Below, in pieces: positions 30,994-39,715 of a stretch of 42,159 nt of DNA. The first letter of the stretch is position 1, and the number at the start of each line of letters is the position of its first letter. The stretch is from Bacteroidaceae bacterium (GTDB taxonomy: Bacteria; Bacteroidota; Bacteroidia; Bacteroidales; Bacteroidaceae). The stretch is taken from positions 1-42,159 of the forward strand of contig JAFUGG010000062.1 in assembly GCA_017469525.1 (NCBI GenBank). The letters are read 5' to 3'. Made by a program: the position numbers and the translations under genes. The notes beneath the pieces were generated by a model, which ran no database searches, was not told the DNA's origin, and saw only the letters and a list, made by a program, of their open reading frames with translations.

Positions 30994-33864
30994 ATGAAAA
31001 AGACTAAAATTCTTCTTTTCGTCGGCATGACCATCGTCATGCTTGCGCTCTCGGCCGCAGAGTTCGACGGCTTTTACTTCTGGAAGAATGGTTCTTACAC
31101 CAGGTTCGACCTCACGGAAATACTCTTCGGAGACGACAAGATAACCATCGGCGACGAGACTTTCGACGTGGCCGACGTGGACAGCATCACCTTCGAAAAA
31201 CCCGATGAAACCGCCGAAATTGTCACCGACACGCTTTATATTACCTACGACGGCACGGCGGCAACGGTCACTCCGGAGAACGTCGTCGGCATCACCAGCG
31301 AGGTCTCCGGCGCCAACGTCACTTTGACGAACGCCAACACAGACCGCGAGATGACGTTCGTCCTCAGCGGAGAAAGCACGACGGGCAGCTTCACCTACAA
31401 CGGAGAATACAAGGCCTGCATCCAGCTCGCCGGCGTCAGCCTGAAGAGCACTACCGGTGCGGCGCTCGACATCAAATGCGGCAAACGCATCGCCCTCGAG
31501 CTGCTCGAAGGCACGGACAACTATCTGGAGGACACTGCCGACAGCCTCGGACAGAAGGCCGCCCTGTACTGCAAGGGACATCTCGAGGTGAGCAAGGGCG
31601 GCACACTGACCGTCAAGGGCAACTACACGCACGCGATAAAGACAAAGGAATACATGCTCGTCAAGAGTTCGACAGGCGGCCTGACCGTCAGCGGCGCTGA
31701 GGGCGACGGCATACACGCAGGCCAGTACTTCAAGATGAACGGCAGCACCGTCACCGTCAGCGGCGTGAAGGGCGACGGCATACAGGCTGAGGCAACTCAG
31801 GAAGGCGACGAGTACGACGGACAAGTCATCCTGCGCGGCGGCACGCTCAGCGTCGATGTCACAGAAAGAGGCGTCGATGCCATCAAGAGCGACAGCCTCC
31901 TCGCCATCACGGGCGGCACCATCACCATTGGCACAACAGGCGACGGCAACAAAGGCATCAAGAGCAAGAGCAACATAGAAATCAGTGGAGGCGACATCAC
32001 CGTTACCCAGAGCGGCCAATACATCGTGGAGAACAACGACCCGGGCTACGTCGTGGCCATCAAGGCAGGCGGCGACCTCGACATCACTGGCGGCACAATC
32101 GTCATCAAGAACACTGCCGAGGCAGGCAAGGGACTCAGTGCCGACGGCGACATCAACATCAGTGAAGGCGACGCGGAACCCTCCATCGACATCCAGGCAC
32201 TCGGCTCCGGAGCAGCTCTCGACCTGTCGCGAAACGTCGAAGTGGACGACTCTGGCAGCGGAGACGGCGACGGCGGAGACGATGGCGACGAGGAGACTGT
32301 CTATCGCATCTGCGTCGCCCTCAGCTCTTCGAACAGCACTTACTGGGGCAGCACCGTATATCTCTACACCGCGAGCGGCACCAAGATTGACCAACTCACA
32401 CACACCATCACCGTCCAAGCTACAGGGCAGACCACAAGGACATTCTATTACTATGACTTCGACGAAGTGCCTGATGAGACCTTCTACTTTGCCAGCAACG
32501 ACTACACACGCCAGAGCGGAGGCCCGGGAGGCGGTGGCGGTCCCGGTGGACAAACAGGTCAGACCTACGCGATACGCACCTCCGCCGTCAACGGACCTAC
32601 GGAGAGCACTCCTTCCGTCTATTATTACATCAACACGGGCTCGTATTCCAGAGGCACAAACGTCTATACCTTCACCCCGACGGACTACACCTCGCGCTAC
32701 AAGGACGGCACCATCACCGACTCAGGCTCCGTGACACCTTCCAGCGGAAGCAAGTTTGCTACGGCAACAGGCATCAAGGGCGACGGCAACATCACCATTG
32801 CCGGAGGCACCGTCACCATCAAGTGTACGGGCGCAGCAGCCAAGGGCGTCTCCTGTGATAAAGTGCTGCAGACGGCCGGGGGCACGCTCACCATCACCAA
32901 CAGCGGCGCAGGTACCGGCACCACGAGCAGCTATTCTACGGCCAAAGGTCTGACCTCCGACGGCAGCATCGAACTGCAGGGCGGCACCATCAGCATCACC
33001 ATGTCGGGCACAGGAGGCAAGGGCATCAAGAGCGACGGCACAATCGTCATCGGCAAGAGCGACACCGAGGGACCCAACCTTACTGTCGGCACCACCGGAG
33101 CCAAATACCTGAGCACGTCGTCGGCCAAGGCCATCAAGGCACAAGGAGCCATCACCGTGAACGGAGGCGAATGTGTCATCACCACCACACAGAACGGTGC
33201 CGAAGGCATGGAGAGCAAGCTCAAGGCCACGAACGCCATTGTCTTCAACGGCGGAAAACATTATTTCAAGTGCTACGACGACTGCATCAACACCGCAGGC
33301 TGCATTGTCTTCGAGGGCGGCATCACCGTCTGTCACAGCAATGGAAACGACGCCATCGACAGCAACTATGGGCAGAGCGGAGCCATCCAGATTGGTAACG
33401 GAACCGTCTTCTCCTACACTTCGGCCGGCGGACCTGAGGAGGGATTCGACTGCGACAACAATTCCTACATCAAGATAACAGGCAACGGCACAGCCATCAG
33501 TGCAGGCGGAAGCCAAGGCGGCGGTGGCGGAGGCATGGGAGGATGGGGCGGCTCGTCATCCAGCAGCAGCATCGGCAGCGCCGTGCAGGGTTATTATCTC
33601 AGCACAGCCTCCATCAGCTACAGCCCGGGCCGCTATTATGTCCTGGCCGATCAGAGTGGCAACAACCTCATCACCTACGCCTTCGAGGCCAACGTCAGCA
33701 GTTCGCTCGCCCTCTTCACCGCAACGGGTATGACGAAAGGCAGCAGCTACACCGTGAAGTACACCACTACGGCTCCCACCGACGCCACTACCGCATGGCA
33801 CGGACTCTACATCGGCAGCAGCGCCGTAGGCACAAGCAGCACGACGAGCTTCACGGCGAACTGA
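30994..33864 (+). CDS. Large carbohydrate-binding beta-helix surface protein (Cthe_2159/DUF4353-like)
   Basis: A 956-residue exported protein. The ATG at 30994 gives a signal peptide (KILLFVGMTIVMLALSA). Residues about 75-420 and 600-830 are made of short repeating beta-strand turns with recurring G-D-G, GGT-x-T-I and K-G-I-K-S/A motifs, as in polysaccharide-binding right-handed beta-helix proteins of the Cthe_2159 kind. Between them lies an acidic Gly/Asp/Ser hinge (SGSGDGDGGDDGDEE) and a beta-sandwich-like segment with a second Gly-rich linker (GGPGGGGGPGG). Another Gly/Ser linker precedes a small C-terminal beta domain. No catalytic residues are recognised; binding of pectic or other polysaccharides at the cell surface is an inference from the family. 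Confidence 0.82.
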   Translation: MKKTKILLFVGMTIVMLALSAAEFDGFYFWKNGSYTRFDLTEILFGDDKITIGDETFDVADVDSITFEKPDETAEIVTDTLYITYDGTAATVTPENVVGITSEVSGANVTLTNANTDREMTFVLSGESTTGSFTYNGEYKACIQLAGVSLKSTTGAALDIKCGKRIALELLEGTDNYLEDTADSLGQKAALYCKGHLEVSKGGTLTVKGNYTHAIKTKEYMLVKSSTGGLTVSGAEGDGIHAGQYFKMNGSTVTVSGVKGDGIQAEATQEGDEYDGQVILRGGTLSVDVTERGVDAIKSDSLLAITGGTITIGTTGDGNKGIKSKSNIEISGGDITVTQSGQYIVENNDPGYVVAIKAGGDLDITGGTIVIKNTAEAGKGLSADGDINISEGDAEPSIDIQALGSGAALDLSRNVEVDDSGSGDGDGGDDGDEETVYRICVALSSSNSTYWGSTVYLYTASGTKIDQLTHTITVQATGQTTRTFYYYDFDEVPDETFYFASNDYTRQSGGPGGGGGPGGQTGQTYAIRTSAVNGPTESTPSVYYYINTGSYSRGTNVYTFTPTDYTSRYKDGTITDSGSVTPSSGSKFATATGIKGDGNITIAGGTVTIKCTGAAAKGVSCDKVLQTAGGTLTITNSGAGTGTTSSYSTAKGLTSDGSIELQGGTISITMSGTGGKGIKSDGTIVIGKSDTEGPNLTVGTTGAKYLSTSSAKAIKAQGAITVNGGECVITTTQNGAEGMESKLKATNAIVFNGGKHYFKCYDDCINTAGCIVFEGGITVCHSNGNDAIDSNYGQSGAIQIGNGTVFSYTSAGGPEEGFDCDNNSYIKITGNGTAISAGGSQGGGGGGMGGWGGSSSSSSIGSAVQGYYLSTASISYSPGRYYVLADQSGNNLITYAFEANVSSSLALFTATGMTKGSSYTVKYTTTAPTDATTAWHGLYIGSSAVGTSSTTSFTAN

Positions 33865-33906
33865 CCGCCCGCCAAAGGCCGCTGTCCGAAACGCAGCAGT
33901 ATGTGT

Positions 33907-34014
33907 CGCCCGACGCACCACGTGGCATCGGCCGACGCTCCACAGAGGAAAGCCCGACGCTCCACTAGGCGTAAGCCCGACGCTCCACAGAGCATCTGCA
34001 GACGCCCCGTGCGA
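33907..34014. repeat. 22-bp tandem array filling a convergent gap
   Basis: Four 22-bp units start at 33907, 33929, 33951 and 33973, with a decayed one from 33995. Units share GCCCGACGCTCCAC with a variable AGAGGAA/TAGGCGT part. The array begins 42 nt behind the beta-helix gene and runs up to the stop codon of the convergent methyltransferase. Confidence 0.85.
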
Positions 34015-35115
34015 TTACTTTTCCAAAAGGAAGAGGTATTCGATGTACTTGCCGTCCGAGTTTATCCACTCGTTAGTCCATCGCATATTGCTCATCACGT
34101 TCTTCTTGTAGTTGATTTCCTGTGCGGCGATGACCTTGCCGTTCGAGTGCAGGATGTCATTCAGTTCCTCCTTTGTTGCCCTGCCGCCGGAGCCGTAGGA
34201 AAGAAGGATGTAGTGCGCGTTGGTCTGCTCAATGAGCCGCTTTATGGCCTGCATAGCAATGAAGTTCCCCTGCTCGTTCTTCTTGTACTCCTCAAAGACA
34301 GACGGTGCCACGGTGTCTCGTGTGTCCTCGCGCCTCTTGGCTTTACCGAACACCTGTGGCTTGTCGTTCAGGATGATGGTCTTCCAGATGTGATAATAGG
34401 CAGCATAGCGGACTCTGCTCGGAGGCATCTTCTCGTTGTTCGAACCGTATGGAGGATCGAGATAAACCAAGTCGTGGTAATCCCCCACCACATCGAAGAC
34501 GTCGCTTTGAGTGACCTTGTTGTGCGTCGTCACACGATGTCTCTTCGGGAGCTTCAGCACGATGTCGTTGTAGGAACGCGGCGACCATCCGGACAGATAT
34601 GCTGCATAGTGTCCCAGCGTGTTGTCCACTGCGTCCATCGCATAGATGAGGCTCGTGAGCAGCACACACTTGTCTTCCCAGGAAAGGTGGTACTCCTCGA
34701 TTCTGTCCCTGATGGCATCCAGGCGCATGGTATTCTTCATTTGGAAGGGCATCTTGCCGTCCTTGTCCTCGCCTCCATAGTTCTCGGAGAACCAGCCCCG
34801 ATAGCCAGGAAGGGCATTCAGCTCTTCCAAATAAGGCAAATAGAAGGAGTCCGGCTTCTCGGACAGCAGGTAGCAAGTGGCGAAGACCTCAGACCAGACG
34901 GAAATATCGTTGGCCGTCGTGTCGAGTCCTATCTGTGAGAAAGCTTGTGCAACGCGGGTTGTTCCGCTGAAAGCATCGAGAGCCGACTTCACAGGAAGCC
35001 CGCCTATCATATCAATGATGTAGGGCAGAATCTTCAGCTTGGAACCTGTGTATTTGATTCCCTCTGTCTCGGGGACGGTCAAGACATTGCCGAACAAATC
35101 ATGCTGCACGCTCAT
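34015..35115 (-). CDS. Type II DNA adenine-N6 methyltransferase (D12 class)
   Basis: The modification half of a restriction-modification pair, 366 residues. Motif order is that of the Dam/D12 (alpha) class: an N-terminal IKYTGSKLKILPYI (motif X), the SAM-binding ALDAFSGTTRVAQAF (motif I), and the catalytic LVYLDPPYGSN (motif IV). Product is N6-methyladenine in an unknown recognition sequence. Its ATG overlaps the stop of the upstream nuclease-like gene by ATGA, so the two proteins are made in coupled amounts. The nuclease-first order is unusual for establishment of a system in a new host. Confidence 0.88.
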   Translation of the reverse strand: MSVQHDLFGNVLTVPETEGIKYTGSKLKILPYIIDMIGGLPVKSALDAFSGTTRVAQAFSQIGLDTTANDISVWSEVFATCYLLSEKPDSFYLPYLEELNALPGYRGWFSENYGGEDKDGKMPFQMKNTMRLDAIRDRIEEYHLSWEDKCVLLTSLIYAMDAVDNTLGHYAAYLSGWSPRSYNDIVLKLPKRHRVTTHNKVTQSDVFDVVGDYHDLVYLDPPYGSNNEKMPPSRVRYAAYYHIWKTIILNDKPQVFGKAKRREDTRDTVAPSVFEEYKKNEQGNFIAMQAIKRLIEQTNAHYILLSYGSGGRATKEELNDILHSNGKVIAAQEINYKKNVMSNMRWTNEWINSDGKYIEYLFLLEK

Positions 35116-35993
35116 CTTGTCTTTTGCTTGAGGTTGTCTATGTCAGTCTGCAAGATGATGTTTGCGCTCTTGTGCCCGTTTTCCGTGCTGTTGAGAGCAA
35201 GCCTGAACAGTTGGACAAGCGTGAGGTTGTGCTCGTAGGAAATCCATCCGTTGGTCAGGCTGTCGAAGTAGGTGAAGGCATTCTGTGTGTGTGTCCAGAA
35301 TCCGCGTTGCAGTGCATTGGCAGCAGCACCACCATATCTTACTTCGCAAATGTATTTGCCTTCCTTGTCAATGAACATATATATAGGATGCGTCCGCCCT
35401 TTGCCCGGCACAATCTGCCTTAGTTCTTCGTCGTACTTGTATCCTTTGTCCACAAGGAGTATCTTGCTTGTCTGCCTCTTCATCTTGTCGAAGTCGAACA
35501 CCATGATGTTGCATTCCCCCTTTTTCTCGCGATAGATGAGCGGCATGACATTGACGGAGTCGAGCGGCTGGAAGGCTTCGGACTTGAAGATGTCTTTGAT
35601 GACTTCCCTGTCAGTAATGGCATCTCCATATTCACAGAGCTTTGGGAACATCTTGGCATCCTTGTCTGTTGACAGTTGCAGAGGGCCGTCGCCGTATGCC
35701 TTCAAGCTGACAGGAATCTCTTCTTTAGTGAGTTCGTTTGTGATGACAATGTCTTCTTCGTGCTCCTTTGCGCGGAACAAGTCCTTTCCCACATGACGGC
35801 TGTCGAAGTCGTACATGAACTGATGGATGAATTCGGCGATGCCAATCTCTGCCATATCTCCGTGTGTCTTGTTCCCGATGAGGCGCATGGTGAAGATGTT
35901 GGAGAGTGTGTTCTCAACGAGGTCTGGCCTTTTGCTGGCAAACAGTTTGAATCTTTGCTGAAAGTCTTTGTATAGGGTTCCTGTATTCATCAT
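35112..35993 (-). CDS. Probable type II restriction endonuclease
   Basis: A 293-residue soluble protein coupled to the DNA methyltransferase. I do not recognise the subfamily. A PD-(D/E)xK-like arrangement is suggested by EEDIVITNELTKEEIPVSLKAYG, where D and a distal SLK could be the metal-binding aspartate and lysine, with an upstream E in GDMAEIGIAEF. The ATG at 35993 (MMNTGTLYKDF) was chosen because the longer frame starts within the promoter at 36011-36041; the leader would be only about 10 nt. Assignment as the restriction partner rests on the gene pairing and the weak motif. Confidence 0.68.
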   Translation of the reverse strand: MMNTGTLYKDFQQRFKLFASKRPDLVENTLSNIFTMRLIGNKTHGDMAEIGIAEFIHQFMYDFDSRHVGKDLFRAKEHEEDIVITNELTKEEIPVSLKAYGDGPLQLSTDKDAKMFPKLCEYGDAITDREVIKDIFKSEAFQPLDSVNVMPLIYREKKGECNIMVFDFDKMKRQTSKILLVDKGYKYDEELRQIVPGKGRTHPIYMFIDKEGKYICEVRYGGAAANALQRGFWTHTQNAFTYFDSLTNGWISYEHNLTLVQLFRLALNSTENGHKSANIILQTDIDNLKQKTR

Positions 35994-36010
35994 TAAGTGT
36001 AAGTTTGATG

Positions 36011-36041
36011 CAAAGGTACGATTTATAAACCGAACCGCCAA
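36011..36041 (-). promoter_or_regulatory. Promoter of the restriction-modification operon
   Basis: Minus strand: TTGG (36041-36038), 19 nt, TACCTTTG (36018-36011), a full -33/-7 pair. It decides the start of the nuclease gene, since the longer frame would begin upstream of the transcription start. Confidence 0.7.
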
Positions 36042-36113
36042 GTGAATCGGCAGAAAAGTTTCGTATATATCATAGGAACTCAGGGCAGCAGCACCCCCTC
36101 ACGGCAGGCGGAC

Positions 36114-36223
36114 AAAACGCTCCGTGGAGCATCGCCAAACTCGGCACGTCGATATTGTCAACTCGGCACGTCGATATTGCCAACTCGGCACGTCGATATT
36201 GTCAACTCGGCACGTCGAGTTTG
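36114..36223. repeat. 22-bp tandem array behind the anti-sigma-like gene
   Basis: Units start at 36114 (variant), 36136, 36158, 36180 and 36202. The common part is CAACTCGGCACGTCGATATTG. Read on the other strand the GACGTGCCGAGTT part is close to the mnmG insert. It lies 15 nt behind the stop codon of the 36239-36658 gene. Confidence 0.92.
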
Positions 36224-36238
36224 GTAACGCCCCGTTGT

Positions 36239-36658
36239 TCAGTTCAAGGCGAGGCTGGCGTAATTGATGCCGTCGCACTGGACGGAGGTGCAGGCTGGCA
36301 CGTCGTCTGCATCGGTGCTCACGGCCTCTGTCGTGACAGCAGGCTGGGGCGTGTCCGTGGGCTTATTGACGATGCGGACCTTCTCCACGACTTGTGTCAG
36401 GTAGATGGTGTCGCGGACGGGGCGGACCACCTCTATTGTGTCGGTGCTTTGGACGTATCGTATCTCTGTTTCGCCTGTGCTGAGGAGGTCGAGCGACATA
36501 CCGAAGACGATGCCTGCCACGGCTGCTGCGGGCGCTGCTACCCAGCCCCAGTACGTCCGCTTCTGTGCGAGTGGGTTCGAGGGGACGTGGAGAGTCTTGT
36601 TTTCCTCTGAGGCAAGCCGCTGTGCCGCCTCGCAGAGTCTGTCTTCAAACTGTATCAT
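36239..36658 (-). CDS. Single-pass membrane protein, possible anti-sigma factor
   Basis: A 139-residue protein with a short cytoplasmic N-terminus (EDRLCEAAQRLASEENKTL), one membrane segment at about 39-58 (WVAAPAAAVAGIVFGMSLDLL) and an extracytoplasmic part with a repeated strand pattern (DTIEVVRPVRDTIYLTQVV). It follows an ECF-type sigma gene on the same strand, with the palindromic repeat copy 3 in between. The topology and place fit an anti-sigma factor, but no zinc-finger or other anti-sigma motif is seen. Confidence 0.6.
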   Translation of the reverse strand: MIQFEDRLCEAAQRLASEENKTLHVPSNPLAQKRTYWGWVAAPAAAVAGIVFGMSLDLLSTGETEIRYVQSTDTIEVVRPVRDTIYLTQVVEKVRIVNKPTDTPQPAVTTEAVSTDADDVPACTSVQCDGINYASLALN

Positions 36659-36682
36659 GATGGGTTGAGTTTACTTGATTTC

Positions 36683-36849
36683 GGAGTTAAACAGGGAGTT
36701 AAAATGGAATTAAACTCGCTACGCTCGTGGAAGTTATGTGCTCTGCACAGGACGATGGCCTTGTAGGTGTGTTGTATCGTCCAGCACGCAGTGCTTTACT
36801 TCCTGCCAGCTTTGCTGGTTTTACTTCCTTTTTTACTTCCATTTTAACT
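36683..36849. repeat. Mirror-palindromic dispersed repeat, copy 3
   Basis: Left: GGAGTTAAAC, GGAGTTAAAA, GGAATTAAAC with the near-hairpin CTCGCTACGCTCG, then GGAAGTTA. Core: GGACGATG (36750-36757) and TATCGTCC (36775-36782). Right: GCACGCAGTGC-TTTACTTCC, CCAGCTTTGCTGG-TTTTACTTCC, TTTTACTTCC and TTTTAACTTC. It sits inside the sigma operon, between sigma and anti-sigma-like genes. Confidence 0.75.
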
Positions 36850-37428
36850 TCATGTATTCGGGTTGAGTTTCTGTTTGAGTGTTTGTGTTAAGGCATGGAT
36901 GCGGGACTTGACGGTGCCTTCCGGCAGGTCCATCACCTCGGCTATCTGGGGCACGGTCAGCTCTTCTTCGAAGCGGAGGGAGAAGAGCAAGCGTCCCTCC
37001 GATGGCAGTTTCTCCAGTTCTCTCTGCAGGGCGAGGTCGAAGGCACGACTGTCTATCTGCTCGATGATACGGGCGTCGGCCACGATGTCCTGCTGCTTGC
37101 TGGCAATCGTCTCGTACAGTTTCCGCTGTTCATCATGTCGGAAATGGTTCTTGAGGAGGTTGTAGCTGACCGTGAAAAGCCAGGTTCGGAAGCCCGAGCC
37201 GCTGAACTTTTGGCGCGACGACCACAGCCGCAGGAAGGCATCCTGCACGAGGTCGGCGGCCAAGGCCTCGTCCTTTCCCGTCTGACGAAAGAAGAACCCC
37301 ATGAGCCGACGCGCGTGGCGACGATAGAGCTCGCCGTAAGCTCCGTCGTCGTCCCTGCTGCTCACCCGCTCCATCAGCTCGTCGTCCGTGAGCGAGCTGG
37401 GTGGTTTGTGAAACAAATGAATGCTCAT
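36850..37428 (-). CDS. ECF-type RNA polymerase sigma factor
   Basis: A 192-residue sigma-70 family protein with region 2 (ELYRRHARRLMGFFFRQTGKDEALAADLVQDAFLRLW is the region-2 helix pair, here broken by text only) and region 4 (LFSLRFEEELTVPQIAEVMDLPEGTVKSRIHAL). No region 1 or 3, as in ECF factors. It would direct polymerase to a small regulon, perhaps in response to an envelope signal. Its ATG overlaps the stop of the upstream 401-residue gene by ATGA, and a membrane protein that may restrain it is encoded downstream. Confidence 0.9.
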   Translation of the reverse strand: MSIHLFHKPPSSLTDDELMERVSSRDDDGAYGELYRRHARRLMGFFFRQTGKDEALAADLVQDAFLRLWSSRQKFSGSGFRTWLFTVSYNLLKNHFRHDEQRKLYETIASKQQDIVADARIIEQIDSRAFDLALQRELEKLPSEGRLLFSLRFEEELTVPQIAEVMDLPEGTVKSRIHALTQTLKQKLNPNT

Positions 37429-38630
37429 TTCTTCTTCCCGACCTCTTTCTCGAAGTCCTCCAAGTAAGCCTTCTTCGTCTCCTCGTCCGCAAAGATGCGG
37501 CTGCGTTCCACTACGTTTCGGAGGATGTCATGCAGTCGGTCGGCCAGCTCCGTCTCGCCGTTTCGGCGGAACTTCCCCACCAGATGCGAGAGAATGGTGG
37601 GGTGGTTCAGGTCGAGCTGCTGGCTTGTTACCCACGAGTCATAGACGAGATCAGGCTCTGCCAAGTACTCCAGGTGATAGACCTCCCTGACGTTCTTCAT
37701 GGCGACGCTGAAGTTGTCGTACTGCCGGGGGCTGTACTTGAGCAGGAGTCCTTCGTTGTAGATGCTGTCCTTGTCCAGTACGGTGTGCGAAAGGATGTCG
37801 GTCGAGAAGTACGTCGGCCGCTTGCTTTCCTTTATTAAATATAGGATGATGTCCGCCTCGAAGTGCTTGTACCAGTCCTCGCCATACTGTCCGTAGTCCT
37901 CCGCATTGAAGGTCTTGGGCTTGATATCCAGCCTTCGGAAGAGCGCCTGCAAGTAGTTCGGGGAGTGGAGATATGAGAGGGGAACGACTGTGACGTCTGT
38001 CCTTTCGTCCAACGCCGCCTGCATCATCCTCATCGGCCCAAGCAGGACGTCGCCGTTGGCAAAGTAGAGTGCCCCGGATTCCATGCTCCGCAACATGTTC
38101 AGGTTATAGTGCATGATGCGGGCGGGGTAGTATTTCATGAGGTACGCCTTGCGGAAGAGCTCGCCGACCTTCGGGTTCTCCGGGTCGATGCTCCACAGGC
38201 GGCAGGCCAGGTAGTTGACGTCCTCGGCACAGACCTCCTCGGGCATCAGATCGATGGCACGGTAGATGTTGTCGCCCCTCATGGCGGCCGAGTCGGAACG
38301 CAGGCAGTAGCGTCCCTTGCAGAGGTTCAGGGCGTAGCTGTCCGGGATGGCCTTCTCCATCTTCTGTATAATGTCGGCCGAGGGAGAAGTCTGTTCGTCG
38401 CCATAGCCCGTGGTGAACATCTCGTGGTAGTTCGTAGCGCGGAAGAGGTTCCTCCACGCCCATTCGTCCTTCGGGTCGGCGTTGACCTTCTCCTGCCACG
38501 CCTCTACCTGCTGGGCATACCACTCAGGCTCGTGGCTCGTACTGATGAATGATTCTATGGTTTCAGCCCTTTGTGCCGAGCTGAAGGCACAGCAGGCGAG
38601 TGCTGCGCAGGCAATGATTGTCCTTTTCAT
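37425..38630 (-). CDS. Exported protein of unknown function, TPR-like, in the sigma operon
   Basis: A 401-residue protein with a signal peptide (MKRTIIACAALACCAFSSAQ). The mature part is helical, with TPR-like pairs (DPKDEWAWRNLFRATNYHEM; NPKVGELFRKAYLMKYYPAR). It ends in a charged helix (KKAYLEDFEKEVGKKK). No enzyme motif recognised. It overlaps the sigma gene by four bases, so it is part of the same regulatory unit and could be the periplasmic input or a target. Confidence 0.7.
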   Translation of the reverse strand: MKRTIIACAALACCAFSSAQRAETIESFISTSHEPEWYAQQVEAWQEKVNADPKDEWAWRNLFRATNYHEMFTTGYGDEQTSPSADIIQKMEKAIPDSYALNLCKGRYCLRSDSAAMRGDNIYRAIDLMPEEVCAEDVNYLACRLWSIDPENPKVGELFRKAYLMKYYPARIMHYNLNMLRSMESGALYFANGDVLLGPMRMMQAALDERTDVTVVPLSYLHSPNYLQALFRRLDIKPKTFNAEDYGQYGEDWYKHFEADIILYLIKESKRPTYFSTDILSHTVLDKDSIYNEGLLLKYSPRQYDNFSVAMKNVREVYHLEYLAEPDLVYDSWVTSQQLDLNHPTILSHLVGKFRRNGETELADRLHDILRNVVERSRIFADEETKKAYLEDFEKEVGKKK

Positions 38631-38758
38631 CTTCGCGTCTTTTCATTTTTCATTACTTCTTTTTTTCATTCTTGAAGCGCGCTTTCATTATTGCAAACAC
38701 TTGGAGACGCGAATCGTTCACTACGGGAAAGGATTTTTTTTTCCCGAGGCTGATGGGG

Positions 38759-39715
38759 TCAGAAGACGTTTCGGACAATCTGGCAGACGTTGTCGGGCTT
38801 GGCCATAGTATAGTAATGTATGGCCGGGACGCCGTGCTCCAGGAGGTCACGACTCTGGCGGACGGCCCACTCGATGCCTGCCTGGTAGGCTTCTTCGGCT
38901 GTTCGTGTCTTCTCCATAAGCGTGACGAGGGGCTGCGGAATATCAATGTGGAAGGAGCGCGGAAGCATGTCTATCTGCTTCTTCGACGAGATGGGTTTCA
39001 GTCCGGGGATGATGGGAACGTCGATGTCGGCCTTTCGGCAAAGTTCGACAAAGCGGAAGAAGCGGTCGTTGTCGAAGAACATCTGGGTGACGATATACTG
39101 CGCCCCGGCCTCCACCTTCTGGCGGAGATGGCGGATGTCGCTCTCCAGGTTGGCTGCCTCGAAGTGTTTCTCGGGATAGCCTGCCACGCCGATGCAGAAA
39201 TCGGTACTGAGGCCTTGCCTGACCGTCGGGTCAAGGTACTGGCCGTGATTCAAGTTGCTGATCATCCCGACCAGTTCCGAGCTGTGTGCGAAGCCGTCAG
39301 GCTCGGGTGCGAAGTGCTTTTGTCCCGGCAGAGCGTCGCCGCGCAGGGCCATGATGTTGTTGATGCCCAGGAAGTGGAGGTCCAGCAGTTCCGACTCGAC
39401 GTGGCTCTGCGAGGAGCCTCCGCAGATGACGTGCGGCACGATTTCCAGCTCGGGATAGCGGCGCATGATGGCTGCCACGATGGCCACCGTGCTGGGTCGC
39501 TTCGACAAAGTCATGCGTCGGAAAGTGCCGTCGCCATTGGGGACATACTCAATCTCGTCGCGGTGGCAGGTGATGTTGATAAAGGGAGGCCGGAACTCCA
39601 TCAGCGGGTCGAGGCTCTGATAGAGACGGCTCGCGTCGCTGCCCTTTAGGGGAGGGACGAGCTCGAAGCTGGCGAAGGGACGCTTGCTATTGTTCAGGAT
39701 GTCGATGACTTTCAT
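38759..39715 (-). CDS. metF: Methylenetetrahydrofolate reductase
   Basis: MetF reduces 5,10-methylene-THF to 5-methyl-THF for methionine synthesis, with FAD. The 318-residue protein has the TIM-barrel start FASFELVPPLKGSDASRLY with the catalytic glutamate in FELVPP, the ITCHRD block, and NIMALRGD plus TQMFFDNDRFFRF in the flavin/folate site. Start and length are normal. It is monocistronic by appearance; the 64-nt upstream gap shows no SAM or cobalamin riboswitch. Confidence 0.95.
   Translation of the reverse strand: MKVIDILNNSKRPFASFELVPPLKGSDASRLYQSLDPLMEFRPPFINITCHRDEIEYVPNGDGTFRRMTLSKRPSTVAIVAAIMRRYPELEIVPHVICGGSSQSHVESELLDLHFLGINNIMALRGDALPGQKHFAPEPDGFAHSSELVGMISNLNHGQYLDPTVRQGLSTDFCIGVAGYPEKHFEAANLESDIRHLRQKVEAGAQYIVTQMFFDNDRFFRFVELCRKADIDVPIIPGLKPISSKKQIDMLPRSFHIDIPQPLVTLMEKTRTAEEAYQAGIEWAVRQSRDLLEHGVPAIHYYTMAKPDNVCQIVRNVF

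Noticed and set aside
30877..32553. Long reverse open frame of about 558 codons opposite the beta-helix gene
   Set aside because: It is an antisense shadow caused by the GC-rich, repetitive coding strand; its translation has no family resemblance and the forward frame has a promoter, signal peptide and domains.
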